Positions 35,331-44,318 of a stretch of DNA of 64,000 bases are shown here, in pieces; the stretch's first letter is position 1; every line of letters starts with the position of its first letter. This DNA is from Bacteroidales bacterium. GTDB taxonomy: Bacteria; Bacteroidota; Bacteroidia; Bacteroidales; F082. The translations under genes and the position numbers were made by a program. The notes beneath the pieces were generated by a model that worked only from the letters and a program-made list of their open reading frames with translations, was not told where the DNA came from and ran no database searches. The DNA lies in the NCBI GenBank assembly GCA_023229135.1, contig JALNZT010000014.1, positions 22,490 through 86,489 of the forward strand. The letters are read 5' to 3'.

Positions 35331-35936
35331 TCAAGATTTTTTAATCTTAATGGAACATCCAATTGCTTTTGTAAACTCAGGATCAGGGTTTTGACCTTGC
35401 AGTAAAGCTTCAATAGCAGCTTCAACATAGTGTTCAGAAGCTTTCTTAGCGTTTTCGTAATTATTATCAATTGCTCCAATATAGCGTACAATTAAATCGC
35501 TGGATTCTTTGTTTAAAAGAAAAACATGTGGGGTACGTGTGGCGCCGTATTGTTGAAAAACAGTCTGGTCAGCATCTAAAAGATAGGGATAAGGAAAGTC
35601 TTTTTCGGCAGCCCGCTTCACCATATTGGAAAAGCTGTCCTGCGGCACAATTGTAGAATCGTTGGGATTGATGGCGATGACCGGATAGCCCAAGGATTCA
35701 AACTTTTTAGCCAGCGCGATTTTTCTGCCTTCGTAAGCAACAGAATACGGACAATGGTTGCAGGTGAAAATCACGATAAAGCCTTTTGCATCAGGATAAT
35801 CAGCCATGCTAACGGTTTTTCCATCAATGTTCATCAGCTCAAAATCTTGGGCTTTGTCACCCACTTTATAGCCTTGCGCCATTAAAGTGATAGTAAAACT
35901 TAACACAAATAGCAGTAAAAAAATACTTTTTTTCAT
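35331..35936 (-). CDS. Exported redoxin/thioredoxin-fold protein (AhpC/TSA-like)
   Basis: 201 residues with a signal peptide ending near TLMAQ. The fold is peroxiredoxin/TlpA-like: GDKAQDFELMNIDGKTVSM, then FTCNHCPYSVAYEGRK with a CxxC at Cys59/Cys62, followed by QQYGATRTPHVFLLN with the cis-proline. CNHCPY marks a widespread subgroup of periplasmic thiol proteins of unknown client. It lies 4 bases downstream of the TlpA-like gene, in one operon. Confidence 0.88.
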   Translation of the reverse strand: MKKSIFLLLFVLSFTITLMAQGYKVGDKAQDFELMNIDGKTVSMADYPDAKGFIVIFTCNHCPYSVAYEGRKIALAKKFESLGYPVIAINPNDSTIVPQDSFSNMVKRAAEKDFPYPYLLDADQTVFQQYGATRTPHVFLLNKESSDLIVRYIGAIDNNYENAKKASEHYVEAAIEALLQGQNPDPEFTKAIGCSIKIKKS

Positions 35937-35940
35937 AGTT

Positions 35941-36444
35941 TTAATTGATCAATGGTTTTACAATTTTATCGAGTTCGCTATAGGTATATCCACCTTCGTG
36001 AAATAGTCGAAACTCATTTTTATAGATTAAAGTTGCCGGAATTGCGCCCGACCAGCTTGGATTGACCTTATTAATCCAGGCGTTGGCATCGGGTGCATGC
36101 AACAACAACACGGATGCTTTCAGATTTTTCTCAGTAATAAAAGGAATCAGTTTACTGTCTAAAGTACGCTTGAAATCGAGGCTTACAAGGATCATTTTGA
36201 AGTTTTTGTCAGCATATTTTACGTTCAGCTTCTCAAAATCAGGCAATTCTTTTATACACGGAACGCACCAACTTGCCCAAAAATTGATGACATAAATGGT
36301 ATCATTGTTTTTATGTAAAAAGGGTTCAAAGTTCTCGAAATCAAGTATCCGAACCTCGACTTGTTGTGCTTGCGTTTCTGCAATAGCGCCGAAAGACAGC
36401 AAAAAAACAGAGACTTTAATTAGCTTACTAACCAATATTTTCAT
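35941..36444 (-). CDS. TlpA-like thiol:disulfide reductase
   Basis: 167 residues with a signal peptide ending near TQAQ. The active site is WCVPC (Cys60/Cys63) in INFWASWCVPCIKELPDF, and the cis-proline loop is SGAIPATLIY. It acts in the periplasm as a reductant, for example keeping apocytochrome c heme-binding cysteines reduced. The ccsBA-like gene just upstream on the same strand, though separated by a terminator, makes that role attractive. A -7 box lies at 36493-36500. Confidence 0.9.
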   Translation of the reverse strand: MKILVSKLIKVSVFLLSFGAIAETQAQQVEVRILDFENFEPFLHKNNDTIYVINFWASWCVPCIKELPDFEKLNVKYADKNFKMILVSLDFKRTLDSKLIPFITEKNLKASVLLLHAPDANAWINKVNPSWSGAIPATLIYKNEFRLFHEGGYTYSELDKIVKPLIN

Positions 36445-36492
36445 AAGACACTATAACAGCAGATCAATTGCTTTGTTTTAAACTTAGCACGA

Positions 36493-36500
36493 CAAATTTA
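36493..36500 (-). promoter_or_regulatory. Predicted -7 box of tlpA-redoxin operon
   Basis: The minus strand reads TAAATTTG, matching TAnnTTTG, 49 bases before the start at 36444. Confidence 0.45.
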
Positions 36501-36550
36501 CTATTCGTTCTGTCACAAATTTAATTTAGTAAGCTAATTAAGTGTACAAA

Positions 36551-36593
36551 AAAGACTTCTCATCGCGGGAGATGCCTGCGAGGAAAAGTCTTT
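36551..36593 (-). terminator. Intrinsic terminator of ccsBA
   Basis: An imperfect 15-16 bp hairpin (AAAGACTT-CTCATCGC against TGCGAGGAAAAGTCTTT) lies 74 bases beyond the ccsBA stop. On the minus strand it is followed by a run of six T. Confidence 0.6.
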
Positions 36594-36666
36594 GAAAAGC
36601 CTCTTGAAGAAATCCACAGCTAAAATTATTAAATCTTACAATAAGCTGTATATTAATATTTTACCG

Positions 36667-39600
36667 CTATGGTTTATCTGCCGCATACAAGTATTTTCGT
36701 TCGTTAAGATACGCCCAAAGCGAAACAGAAAAGACGACAGCGATTGTATAATACACGAATGATGGCACCGGAACCGGATCACCGGCAGCGTAGGAGTGCA
36801 AGCCCGAAAGGTAATAGTTAACGCCAAAATAGGTCATAATAACCGAAGCAAAACCCACCACGGTATATAGGCTGAAGCTGTAGTCGGTTTTTACGCCGGG
36901 CATATATCCGGTATGTGCAATAAAAGTGTAAACGAGAATAGTCACCAAGGCCCAGGTTTCTTTAGGGTCCCAGCCCCAATAACGCCCCCAGGATTCGTTG
37001 GCCCAGACACCTCCCAAAAAAGTTCCGATGGTAAGCAGATAAAGCCCGATAATCACGGTGCGCTCGTTGATATAATTGAGGTCTTTGATACGTTTTTGAA
37101 GATCAGCATAATTATTTTTATTCTTTAAGATCATCAATATCAGGTTAATAAATCCAAGCAGAGCGCCTAATGCAAGGAAGCCATAGCTTGCTGTGATAAC
37201 AGAAACATGGATGGTGAGCCAGTAGGATTTTAGCACCGGAACAAGATTTGTAATTTCCGGATCCATCCAGCTCAGGTGCGCTACCATCAATATAATGGAG
37301 GCAAGAATGGATGTGGCCGCGATGGTCATAGGTGATTTTCTTGAGAAAATCAGGCCGGCCAACACGGTAACCCAACTGATATAAATCATGGATTCGTATC
37401 CGTTGCTCCAGGGTGCACGGCCCGAAATATACCAGCGGATGGCCAACCCAAGTGTTTGAAAAATAAAGAACAACACGATGATCCAATAAAAAACACTCAC
37501 CGATTTGTTAATCCAGTTGCGTTCTTTAAAGATTTGAACGAAAACCAACACCAACAATACCATACCAACTAGTCCGAAATATTTTCCGAGACGGTCAAAA
37601 ATTCCCAGCTTATTGTATAAGATTTCAGCTTTTACTTTGGATTGCGAAGGCACAATATCAGCACCATAGCGCTGTTGAAAATTATGGATACCTTGAGCCA
37701 GCTCACTGGCTTGCTCATAGTTTCCAGCTCCCAATGCCATAAAATAATAAGGAATCACGTCGGTGATAAAGGCTGAATCATTGACATCCATGCCGGCAAC
37801 TCTTTCACCGGGCTTAAACCATGGATGGTGCGAATCACGTGGGTCGGGTAGAATTTTAAGCAGCTCACCGGTATAAACCAAATAAGAGATATTTACCCGT
37901 TCGTCCACTTTTATCACGTCGTTGTCAAACTTGCTGCGCTCGGCAGGTTTTTTGGAATAGGCTTGCGACACCATATCGCGCAGCTTGTAACCACTGCCAT
38001 TTTTCAAATCCAGGAAATCAGCAAAAGTGGCATGGCTGCCTTCGCGGATGTTCAAAAATTTCTTGAGTTCAGGATGGCTCACCTTAATCATTTTTTGAAG
38101 CTGCCATTTTTCCGGTTCTAACTGCATTCCCATCAAAACCTGATCGGCGTTCATGCCATTGAAAGTGCTTTTGCGTGCAACTTTTCGCAGCATCTCGTTT
38201 GAAAGGGTATTCAAAGGTTTCAGGCGTCCGTCCTGATCCTGAACCAACAACTTACCGAACTCCGTAGCCATTTCGGTTGGAATTATCGTTGGCTCCATGC
38301 TGTGATTATGCTGTTGTGCCACCAGACTTCCACCGGCCAACATAGCGGCAACAAGCATTACCGCTGTTTTCTGATTTGATTTCTTCAAGAGTTTCCCTAA
38401 CAAGGCAAAACGGGTATGCGGCACAAAGAGTGCCAGCAACATGCCCAGCGACAGCAGGAAATAGCCAAGATAAGTTACCCAGGTACCCATCGCATCGTGA
38501 TTTACCGACAAAACAGTTCCCAATTCGTCTTTGTCATAAGAAGATTGAAAAAAGCGATAACCTTTGTAATTCAATACGTTATTCATAAAAACACGATAAG
38601 GTTTTTCAATATTATTCGCCTCGTCAATCAACACCACATCACTGGCATAAGAGGCCGGACTCATTGAGCCGGGATATCTTTCCAGCTCAAAATCAATTAG
38701 TTTGATAGCAAAGGGCAGATCAAGAATTTTTGCGCCATACATCATATTTATGGTAGTGCCATTGAGTTCAAAAGTAGTATTTTCGCCGAGATAACCTTTG
38801 CCACCGCGCAAAGCAACCTCTTTGGTTAGTCCGCCGGATTCCACTTTTACAATCATGGCATTCATAAAATTCATATCTTTCCCTTGGTAAGAGGTAAAAT
38901 CTACCTTCCCATTTTCGTAAACATCCGTTAGCACGATACGCATATCGCCAAGGCTGTATAGTTTACGCATCTCAAACTGCTGCCACTCGTTGGCTGCTAA
39001 GGTATCCGTATCGCCTCCTGCCATTGACATGGCCAACATCACTTCAGGGGTCTTGATGTTGAGCTTGCCATCCACGAATTTAAGGTTGATGGCATCCGGC
39101 GTTTCTTGTTGGTCAAAAACAAAATTTTGTCCTAAAAACTTCCGCTGATCACCTTGTTTAATAATCAGGTTACTGCGCCCTGAATTGGAGTTAGAAACCA
39201 CCATAATAGCATATGGAGCGCCTTCGCCGGCATTTCCTTTCACCAGCATTTCTTGAGCATTAGGAACATAACGCACTGATTTGAAGTGAAATGTTTTGCC
39301 GTTGATAGACGCCCTGTCGCTATAGCTCTTCTCTGACAAGGCTGACATCAACACCGCTTCATCAGTATAAACCTGCTGATCACCTTCCTTCAGCTCAATC
39401 ATAACATAGGTGTTGTCAGACAGCATGGTATTTTCTGTTTCGCCTTCACGGATGCTCATAATACCTTCAAAACCAATATATCTGGTAATTCCGGCACCAA
39501 TAAGGATGACAATAAAAGAAAGGTGAAAGGTGAATACAGTTAATTTTCTCAGACGATACATCTTATATTTGAAGATGTTGGCAATCAAATTAATAGCCAA

Positions 39601-39768
39601 TAATACCAACAGTATTTCAAACCAGGTGGCATTATAAACTACTGCTTTGGCACCTACTGTTCCAAAATCGTTTTCAATAAATGTGGCGGCACCAATAGCA
39701 AAAGCAAAAATGATTACCATCAGTCCCATTAATTCCATTGAAAATAACGTGTTAAAGACTTTTCTCAT
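36667..39768 (-). CDS. ccsBA: Fused cytochrome c biogenesis protein CcsB-CcsA (system II)
   Basis: 1033 residues. The N-terminal half is ResB/CcsB-like, with membrane helices at ~8-28, ~48-65 and ~76-95 and a large periplasmic domain. A linker with a second hydrophobic stretch follows. The C-terminal third is CcsA with at least six helices and the heme-binding WWD motif in RYWGWDPKETWA (Asp934). The protein carries heme across the inner membrane and attaches it to CxxCH motifs. The fused form is usual in Bacteroidota. A -7 box lies at 39810. The cytochrome peroxidase at 44319 is a plausible client. Confidence 0.94.
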   Translation of the reverse strand: MRKVFNTLFSMELMGLMVIIFAFAIGAATFIENDFGTVGAKAVVYNATWFEILLVLLAINLIANIFKYKMYRLRKLTVFTFHLSFIVILIGAGITRYIGFEGIMSIREGETENTMLSDNTYVMIELKEGDQQVYTDEAVLMSALSEKSYSDRASINGKTFHFKSVRYVPNAQEMLVKGNAGEGAPYAIMVVSNSNSGRSNLIIKQGDQRKFLGQNFVFDQQETPDAINLKFVDGKLNIKTPEVMLAMSMAGGDTDTLAANEWQQFEMRKLYSLGDMRIVLTDVYENGKVDFTSYQGKDMNFMNAMIVKVESGGLTKEVALRGGKGYLGENTTFELNGTTINMMYGAKILDLPFAIKLIDFELERYPGSMSPASYASDVVLIDEANNIEKPYRVFMNNVLNYKGYRFFQSSYDKDELGTVLSVNHDAMGTWVTYLGYFLLSLGMLLALFVPHTRFALLGKLLKKSNQKTAVMLVAAMLAGGSLVAQQHNHSMEPTIIPTEMATEFGKLLVQDQDGRLKPLNTLSNEMLRKVARKSTFNGMNADQVLMGMQLEPEKWQLQKMIKVSHPELKKFLNIREGSHATFADFLDLKNGSGYKLRDMVSQAYSKKPAERSKFDNDVIKVDERVNISYLVYTGELLKILPDPRDSHHPWFKPGERVAGMDVNDSAFITDVIPYYFMALGAGNYEQASELAQGIHNFQQRYGADIVPSQSKVKAEILYNKLGIFDRLGKYFGLVGMVLLVLVFVQIFKERNWINKSVSVFYWIIVLFFIFQTLGLAIRWYISGRAPWSNGYESMIYISWVTVLAGLIFSRKSPMTIAATSILASIILMVAHLSWMDPEITNLVPVLKSYWLTIHVSVITASYGFLALGALLGFINLILMILKNKNNYADLQKRIKDLNYINERTVIIGLYLLTIGTFLGGVWANESWGRYWGWDPKETWALVTILVYTFIAHTGYMPGVKTDYSFSLYTVVGFASVIMTYFGVNYYLSGLHSYAAGDPVPVPSFVYYTIAVVFSVSLWAYLNERKYLYAADKP

Positions 39769-40086
39769 ATAATTGAACTATTTATTACGTTTTTATCCTA
39801 TTTTCGAATCAAAGATAAACGAAATGCCTTTGCTGCTTTTGCCAGACTTCGCAGCGCAACGTTTTCGAAACGGCATTTTCTATCTCTTCAGAATTAAAGT
39901 ATTTTAATGCCAGTTAATTATACACTTTATGCCGTTTTTAAATTTATCAAAAGCTGCCTTTTTATTATGAAATTTTAACAATTCCTGAACAGAAATAACC
40001 TAAAAAACAAGGCCTTGAAGGTGAACCCCAATAGGTAAGCACATCTCAATATAAATTGAAATAAGCGCTTTCTAAGCTATCAAAAC
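39769..40086. other. Intergenic region upstream of ccsBA
   Basis: About 320 bases. Apart from the -7 box at 39810-39817, I see no open frame, RNA gene or strong hairpin. Confidence 0.4.
39810..39817 (-). promoter_or_regulatory. Predicted -7 box of ccsBA
   Basis: The minus strand reads TATCTTTG, matching TAnnTTTG, 42 bases before the start codon. Confidence 0.5.
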
Positions 40087-42108
40087 TCAGGGAGTGGAAA
40101 TAAACAGGTCTGCTTGCTCAGGATATATCATCAATACATTTTCATCAGGCAGCAGCTGCGGAATCTTATAGGTAAGGTTCCAATGATGCAGGTTGTAGGA
40201 AAGCGATTGCTGGCGTGCATTTATTAGTACAAAAAGCTTTTGCTTGCTTTGAAAATGTTGTTCAAAATAAGCATCTGTATTGTAACCCAAGCTCTTATCT
40301 TTAAGCTGAATACCAAACTGTTTAAAACGTTTCCTGAGGATCGCATAATCATTTTCTTCGGCATAAAACACTAAGGAGGCCGACATTTCTTTGGCAAGTT
40401 GCATCAGGGTGTTTGCCCAGCGGTCGAAGCCGTGTTCCACAGTGGCATTGCGCGGCACAAGCACCAGCAGCACATCAGTTGTTTCGAGTGGCTGCGGCAA
40501 ATTGCTAATGATGACCTGGTTGTAAGAAGCTTTAAGGATAGCCTCGAACATATAGCCAAAAATACGACTGAGGTCTGCGTCGCGCCCACTCCAGCCAAGG
40601 ATGAGCGTAGAAGCATTAATCTCAATAGAAGTTTTTACGATGGCTTCCGGGATATTGGCGTCGAGCCGGTTAAAGCCTTCCAGACTTACACCGGAAGCCG
40701 CTGCATGTCTACGCATCTCTTCTAATATAGGTTTTATGGCAGCCAAATGCTTGCGTGCTTCATGGTCATCTTTTACGACAGCCAGCGAATATATCGGTTC
40801 AGCCGATTTGGGATTATGCATCATAATCGCCAGATCTAACAGCTTTTTCACGGTGGCAGGATTGGCAATTGGCACAAGAATACGCTGGCTCAATGTGGTA
40901 TTTGCTTCCGGCTCTTTGCGTGATTCGTCGATTGCCAGCCGCTTGCCATAACGTTGTGTGTGCCAGGAGCTAAAAAGCGAACTAACCATAATCAAGATAA
41001 TGGTTGCATTAAAAATATCTTCGGAAATCACGCCATAACGCATGCCAACCAACACGACAGCAAGAGTTGCAGCAGCCCGCGCCGAAGTAAGGCCAAAAAT
41101 GGTTTGCATCTCATTTTTTGTAATCTTGAAGATAAGTTTGGTAATATATGCTGCAATCCACTTTCCGCCTATGCCGAGAACGAGTAGCGCAACGGCATAA
41201 ATCAGCAGCATATATCCTGATAAAAATATATCCAGACGAATCAACATACCCACGCTGATAAGGAAAAAAGGTATGAACAGTGAGTTTCCTACAAAATCAA
41301 TCCGATTCATCAGTGTAGAGGAATGCGGGATAAGCCGGTTTAGCGCCAGTCCGGCAAAGAAAGCACCTATAATAGGTTCAGCACCAGCCAGTTCAGCAGT
41401 AAAAGCCGATACGAAAAGCATCGTGAAAACAAATAAATATTGGGTGGTGCCGTCCAGGGTTATATGTCGAAAAAACCAGGCACTCAGCTTTGGAAGCAGG
41501 AAGAAAACAGCGAATGAAAAAATTGAAAAGCTGATGATAAAACTAATGAAGCCACCTTCGCCTTCGCCATTGAGCATGGTGGTTAAAAAAGCCAAGAAAA
41601 CCAATACCAGCGTATCGGCAATCACTGTCCCACTTACTGCTGTAGTAACGGCGGGTGTTTTGGCCAATCCCAGGCTGCTGGCTAGTGGAAAAGCAATTAA
41701 AGTATTGGACGACAACAAAATTCCAACTAAGGATGCTGCCACAAAATCGAATCCAAGGAAGTAAACCGAAGCACCATAACCTAAACCATATGGAATCAAA
41801 AAGCTGAGCAAACCAAAGAAAATACTGGTTCGGCTGTTTTTTCGAAATTCTATAAACTCAATTTCGAGCCCTGCCAGAAACATAATATAAAGAAGACCTA
41901 CCTTACCGAAAAGCTCCATCACCTGACTTTCGTGGAGGATATGAAAGGCATGCGGACCAACAATAATTCCAAATACAATCATTCCGACAATCGACGGGAT
42001 ATTGGTTTTCCTAAATAGCACCGGAATGGCCATTATTGCCAGAAGTACGATGGCAAAAATCAATACAGGATCAGTTACTGGAAGCGTAAAGGGGTTGTGA
42101 CCACTCAT
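40087..42108 (-). CDS. CPA2-family cation:proton antiporter with cytosolic USP-like domain
   Basis: 673 residues. About twelve membrane helices (to ~residue 385) include the CPA2 segments IVGMIVFGIIVGPHAFHIL, LYIMFLAGLEIEF and ELAGAEPIIGAFFAGLALNR. The C-terminal ~280 residues resemble two universal-stress-protein-like halves (ILVPIANPATVKKLLDLAIM; STLILGWSGRDADLSRIFG), a usual regulatory tail here, in place of the KTN domain of KefB. It exchanges Na+ or K+ for protons. Ion specificity is not readable. Confidence 0.92.
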   Translation of the reverse strand: MSGHNPFTLPVTDPVLIFAIVLLAIMAIPVLFRKTNIPSIVGMIVFGIIVGPHAFHILHESQVMELFGKVGLLYIMFLAGLEIEFIEFRKNSRTSIFFGLLSFLIPYGLGYGASVYFLGFDFVAASLVGILLSSNTLIAFPLASSLGLAKTPAVTTAVSGTVIADTLVLVFLAFLTTMLNGEGEGGFISFIISFSIFSFAVFFLLPKLSAWFFRHITLDGTTQYLFVFTMLFVSAFTAELAGAEPIIGAFFAGLALNRLIPHSSTLMNRIDFVGNSLFIPFFLISVGMLIRLDIFLSGYMLLIYAVALLVLGIGGKWIAAYITKLIFKITKNEMQTIFGLTSARAAATLAVVLVGMRYGVISEDIFNATIILIMVSSLFSSWHTQRYGKRLAIDESRKEPEANTTLSQRILVPIANPATVKKLLDLAIMMHNPKSAEPIYSLAVVKDDHEARKHLAAIKPILEEMRRHAAASGVSLEGFNRLDANIPEAIVKTSIEINASTLILGWSGRDADLSRIFGYMFEAILKASYNQVIISNLPQPLETTDVLLVLVPRNATVEHGFDRWANTLMQLAKEMSASLVFYAEENDYAILRKRFKQFGIQLKDKSLGYNTDAYFEQHFQSKQKLFVLINARQQSLSYNLHHWNLTYKIPQLLPDENVLMIYPEQADLFISTP

Positions 42109-42157
42109 AATTTTTCAGGCTTGTTTTTTCGAATCTTGTTAAAGTTTAGTAGTGCGT

Positions 42158-43243
42158 TTACTCTCTGTCCTTAAGTAGCACATCAATGGCACCTACACCA
42201 AATTTACTCATCGAAGCCATTCTGTTCGAGGTTCCCTCATAACTTTCCAATGCTTTCACGATGGCATTTTTAAGCACGCCATTGCCGACGCCGTGAATAA
42301 AAGTAACTTTATCATATTCGTTAACCATTGCATTGTCAAGGCTTTTACTAAAATAATCAAGCTGTATGCGTAACATATCCTTGCTATTAAGTCCTAAAAT
42401 ATTGTCAACCAACTCCGCAATATGCAAATCCACGACAGCCACACCGGGCGAGGTACGGTGTTTGTCGATAAGTTGTTTTTCTTTGATGACGACAGGTGTT
42501 TTGGATGGTTCGGGCAGGCGTCCGTCTTTATTAAACTGCATGGCTTGCTGGTCGTTGATGCGCAAAGCTTGCAACGACTGCAAGTTTAACATCAACGCCT
42601 TTTCGCCCAAAACGGCTGAGTAACTGTAGCTACCTTCCTTGAAAAACCTACTGGCTTTCAACTGAAAAGGCGCGTGTAATGGCATCAGTGGTCGCGTGGT
42701 CTTTTCTTCGATAAGGATTGCCTGTACCAAACCAGCCGACCAGGCATTCAAGTCTTCGCGTGAAATGGTTTCAATCACTACCTTTGAATAAGCTGCAATC
42801 TGTCCATAATCGACGTTTTCCTGGCTATCATCGGGCAGAATATTAAAACTATACAGAAGCTCTGCCGTGCTATGATTGATTAGCGTAACATCCAACAAAC
42901 CAGTCAAAAGCCACTGCTGATCATGTGGCACAAAAGCCAGGTAAACACCTTCAGGCTCAAGGTCTTTGGCGAATCTTCTCAAACCGCTCTTTCTGGCGGC
43001 ATCAGCCTCATCAATTCTCTCTTGTTCCTGCCTCAGCACTTCCTGGCGGGCAATATCCATGGCATTATTTTTGCGCGTGGATTCGGCTACAGGAACAGCC
43101 ACCAAATCACTTATCAACACCGGAATCTCAAAACCATCATCAATGGCAACCAACACAAGCCGACTGTCGATATTCCGCACCACAACTCCACCGCCCATTT
43201 CATTCAAAAACCTCACCTTATCTCCAGCCTTATATTTTTCCAT
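42158..43243 (-). CDS. DUF2027 protein with C-terminal Smr domain
   Basis: 361 residues. The N-terminal DUF2027 region begins MEKYKAGDKVRFLNEMGGGV, an SH3-like barrel, and a central beta-rich domain follows. The C-terminal Smr domain (~275-361) has VVDLHIAELVDN and the FIHGVGNGVLKNAI motif. Smr domains nick or bind nucleic acids; the HGxGxG loop is intact. The pairing is specific to Bacteroidota and its function is unknown. The start is set at 43243, because the -7 box at 43261-43268 overlaps the longer frame that begins at 43273. Confidence 0.9.
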   Translation of the reverse strand: MEKYKAGDKVRFLNEMGGGVVVRNIDSRLVLVAIDDGFEIPVLISDLVAVPVAESTRKNNAMDIARQEVLRQEQERIDEADAARKSGLRRFAKDLEPEGVYLAFVPHDQQWLLTGLLDVTLINHSTAELLYSFNILPDDSQENVDYGQIAAYSKVVIETISREDLNAWSAGLVQAILIEEKTTRPLMPLHAPFQLKASRFFKEGSYSYSAVLGEKALMLNLQSLQALRINDQQAMQFNKDGRLPEPSKTPVVIKEKQLIDKHRTSPGVAVVDLHIAELVDNILGLNSKDMLRIQLDYFSKSLDNAMVNEYDKVTFIHGVGNGVLKNAIVKALESYEGTSNRMASMSKFGVGAIDVLLKDRE

Positions 43244-43260
43244 CGTATTAATTTTTGCTA

Positions 43261-43268
43261 CAAAAGTA
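43261..43268 (-). promoter_or_regulatory. Predicted -7 box of DUF2027-Smr gene
   Basis: The minus strand reads TACTTTTG, matching TAnnTTTG, 18 bases before the start at 43243. It decides against the upstream start at 43273. Confidence 0.5.
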
Positions 43269-43389
43269 ATCATTCTTCACCAAGTTAAATTCATCTATTA
43301 GCATGGTCAATGCACAACCAAACCGCTAAATACTATTTGGAATACCTGACAAATAGCTTGGCAGGCTTTAAAAACTCTGCTTTAATCCT

Positions 43390-43397
43390 TATCTTTG
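43390..43397 (+). promoter_or_regulatory. Predicted -7 box of mbnP-mbnH
   Basis: TATCTTTG matches TAnnTTTG, 47 bases before the mbnP-like start. Confidence 0.5.
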
Positions 43398-43443
43398 TAG
43401 GCGTAGTTTTTGCTAAAACTGTATCAAACCAAATCTCATAGCA

Positions 43444-44316
43444 ATGAAAAATTTATTTTGGATTGGCGTCATCCTCTCCATGCTGGTGATTCCCGGCTGT
43501 AAAAAAACGGAAGAGGCCACTGCTTTTGGCGACTTCAGCTTGAAGGTGAAACACGAAGTTGAAGGTGAAGCACTAAAAACTGATGCCCTAATTTATACCA
43601 ATGCAGCAGGAAACCGCTATATGGTAACTGAAATTCAGTGGTTTATATCTGACATTCAATTGATTAAAGAAGATGGAGAAGCCTTGGGAATAACACAAAA
43701 TGTAGATGAAAACATATTTTATATCGACACAGATATAGAAGAAACCCACACTATCAATTCGAGCTACCCTATTCCTTCCGGCAATTATAGCGGCATCCAT
43801 TTTACTTTCGGGCTAGATAAAGAGGCCAACAAATCACACCGTTTTGTAAATCCACCTGAGTCGTTTATGTTTTGGCCCGAATATCTCGGCGGAGGCTATC
43901 ACTATATGAAACTCAATGGAAAATGGATAAACGAGACTGGTGCTATTGAACCTTTCAACTTCCACCTTGGCATTGGCCAGGAATATGATGAAGGTGGAAA
44001 ATCAGGCTATGATTTGTTTGAATTTGGCGACCGCGGTCATTACCAGCATTGCGACGGTTACATGCCTCCACAAAAACTAAATTCTGTTACGGCTTTTATT
44101 CACAATAATTTCAGCCTTAAGCTCCCCTTAAATTTTACCATAAAAACAGGTGAACCTGTCGAAATTGATCTAATAATGAACATAGAGAAATGGTTCTACG
44201 GTTATAAAGTTTACGATCACGATGTGTGGGGCGGTGCCATTATGCAGCAACAGGAAGCCATGGACATCGCCTGTCGCAATGGCGTAGAGGCTTTTAGTTT
44301 AAGATCAGAAAAATAA
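43444..44316 (+). CDS. MbnP-family copper-binding lipoprotein
   Basis: 290 residues. The lipoprotein signal ends IPGC (Cys19). The body fits the MbnP family: a strand-rich start (FSLKVKHEVEGEAL), YMVTEIQWFISDIQLIKEDG, a GIHFTFGLDKEANKS region, and the FMFWPEYLGGGYHYMKLNG motif holding Trp144. In methanotrophs, MbnP binds copper and one tryptophan is oxidised to kynurenine by the partner MbnH. Trp144 is a candidate by position only. A HYQHCDG segment adds possible ligands. The mbnH-like gene follows after 2 bases. No methanobactin precursor is near, as expected for the wider family. Confidence 0.85.
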   Translation: MKNLFWIGVILSMLVIPGCKKTEEATAFGDFSLKVKHEVEGEALKTDALIYTNAAGNRYMVTEIQWFISDIQLIKEDGEALGITQNVDENIFYIDTDIEETHTINSSYPIPSGNYSGIHFTFGLDKEANKSHRFVNPPESFMFWPEYLGGGYHYMKLNGKWINETGAIEPFNFHLGIGQEYDEGGKSGYDLFEFGDRGHYQHCDGYMPPQKLNSVTAFIHNNFSLKLPLNFTIKTGEPVEIDLIMNIEKWFYGYKVYDHDVWGGAIMQQQEAMDIACRNGVEAFSLRSEK

Positions 44317-44318
44317 TT

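Noticed and set aside
35246..35491. Minus-strand frame at the end of the redoxin gene
   Set aside because: Overlaps the redoxin 3' end in another frame, rich in Leu/Lys, with no homology; noise.
41273..41764. 163-codon plus-strand frame opposite the antiporter
   Set aside because: Antisense of membrane helices; low complexity and no start context.
42923..43301. Three overlapping plus-strand frames of 108-121 codons opposite the DUF2027-Smr gene
   Set aside because: Mutually overlapping antisense frames of a well-supported gene.
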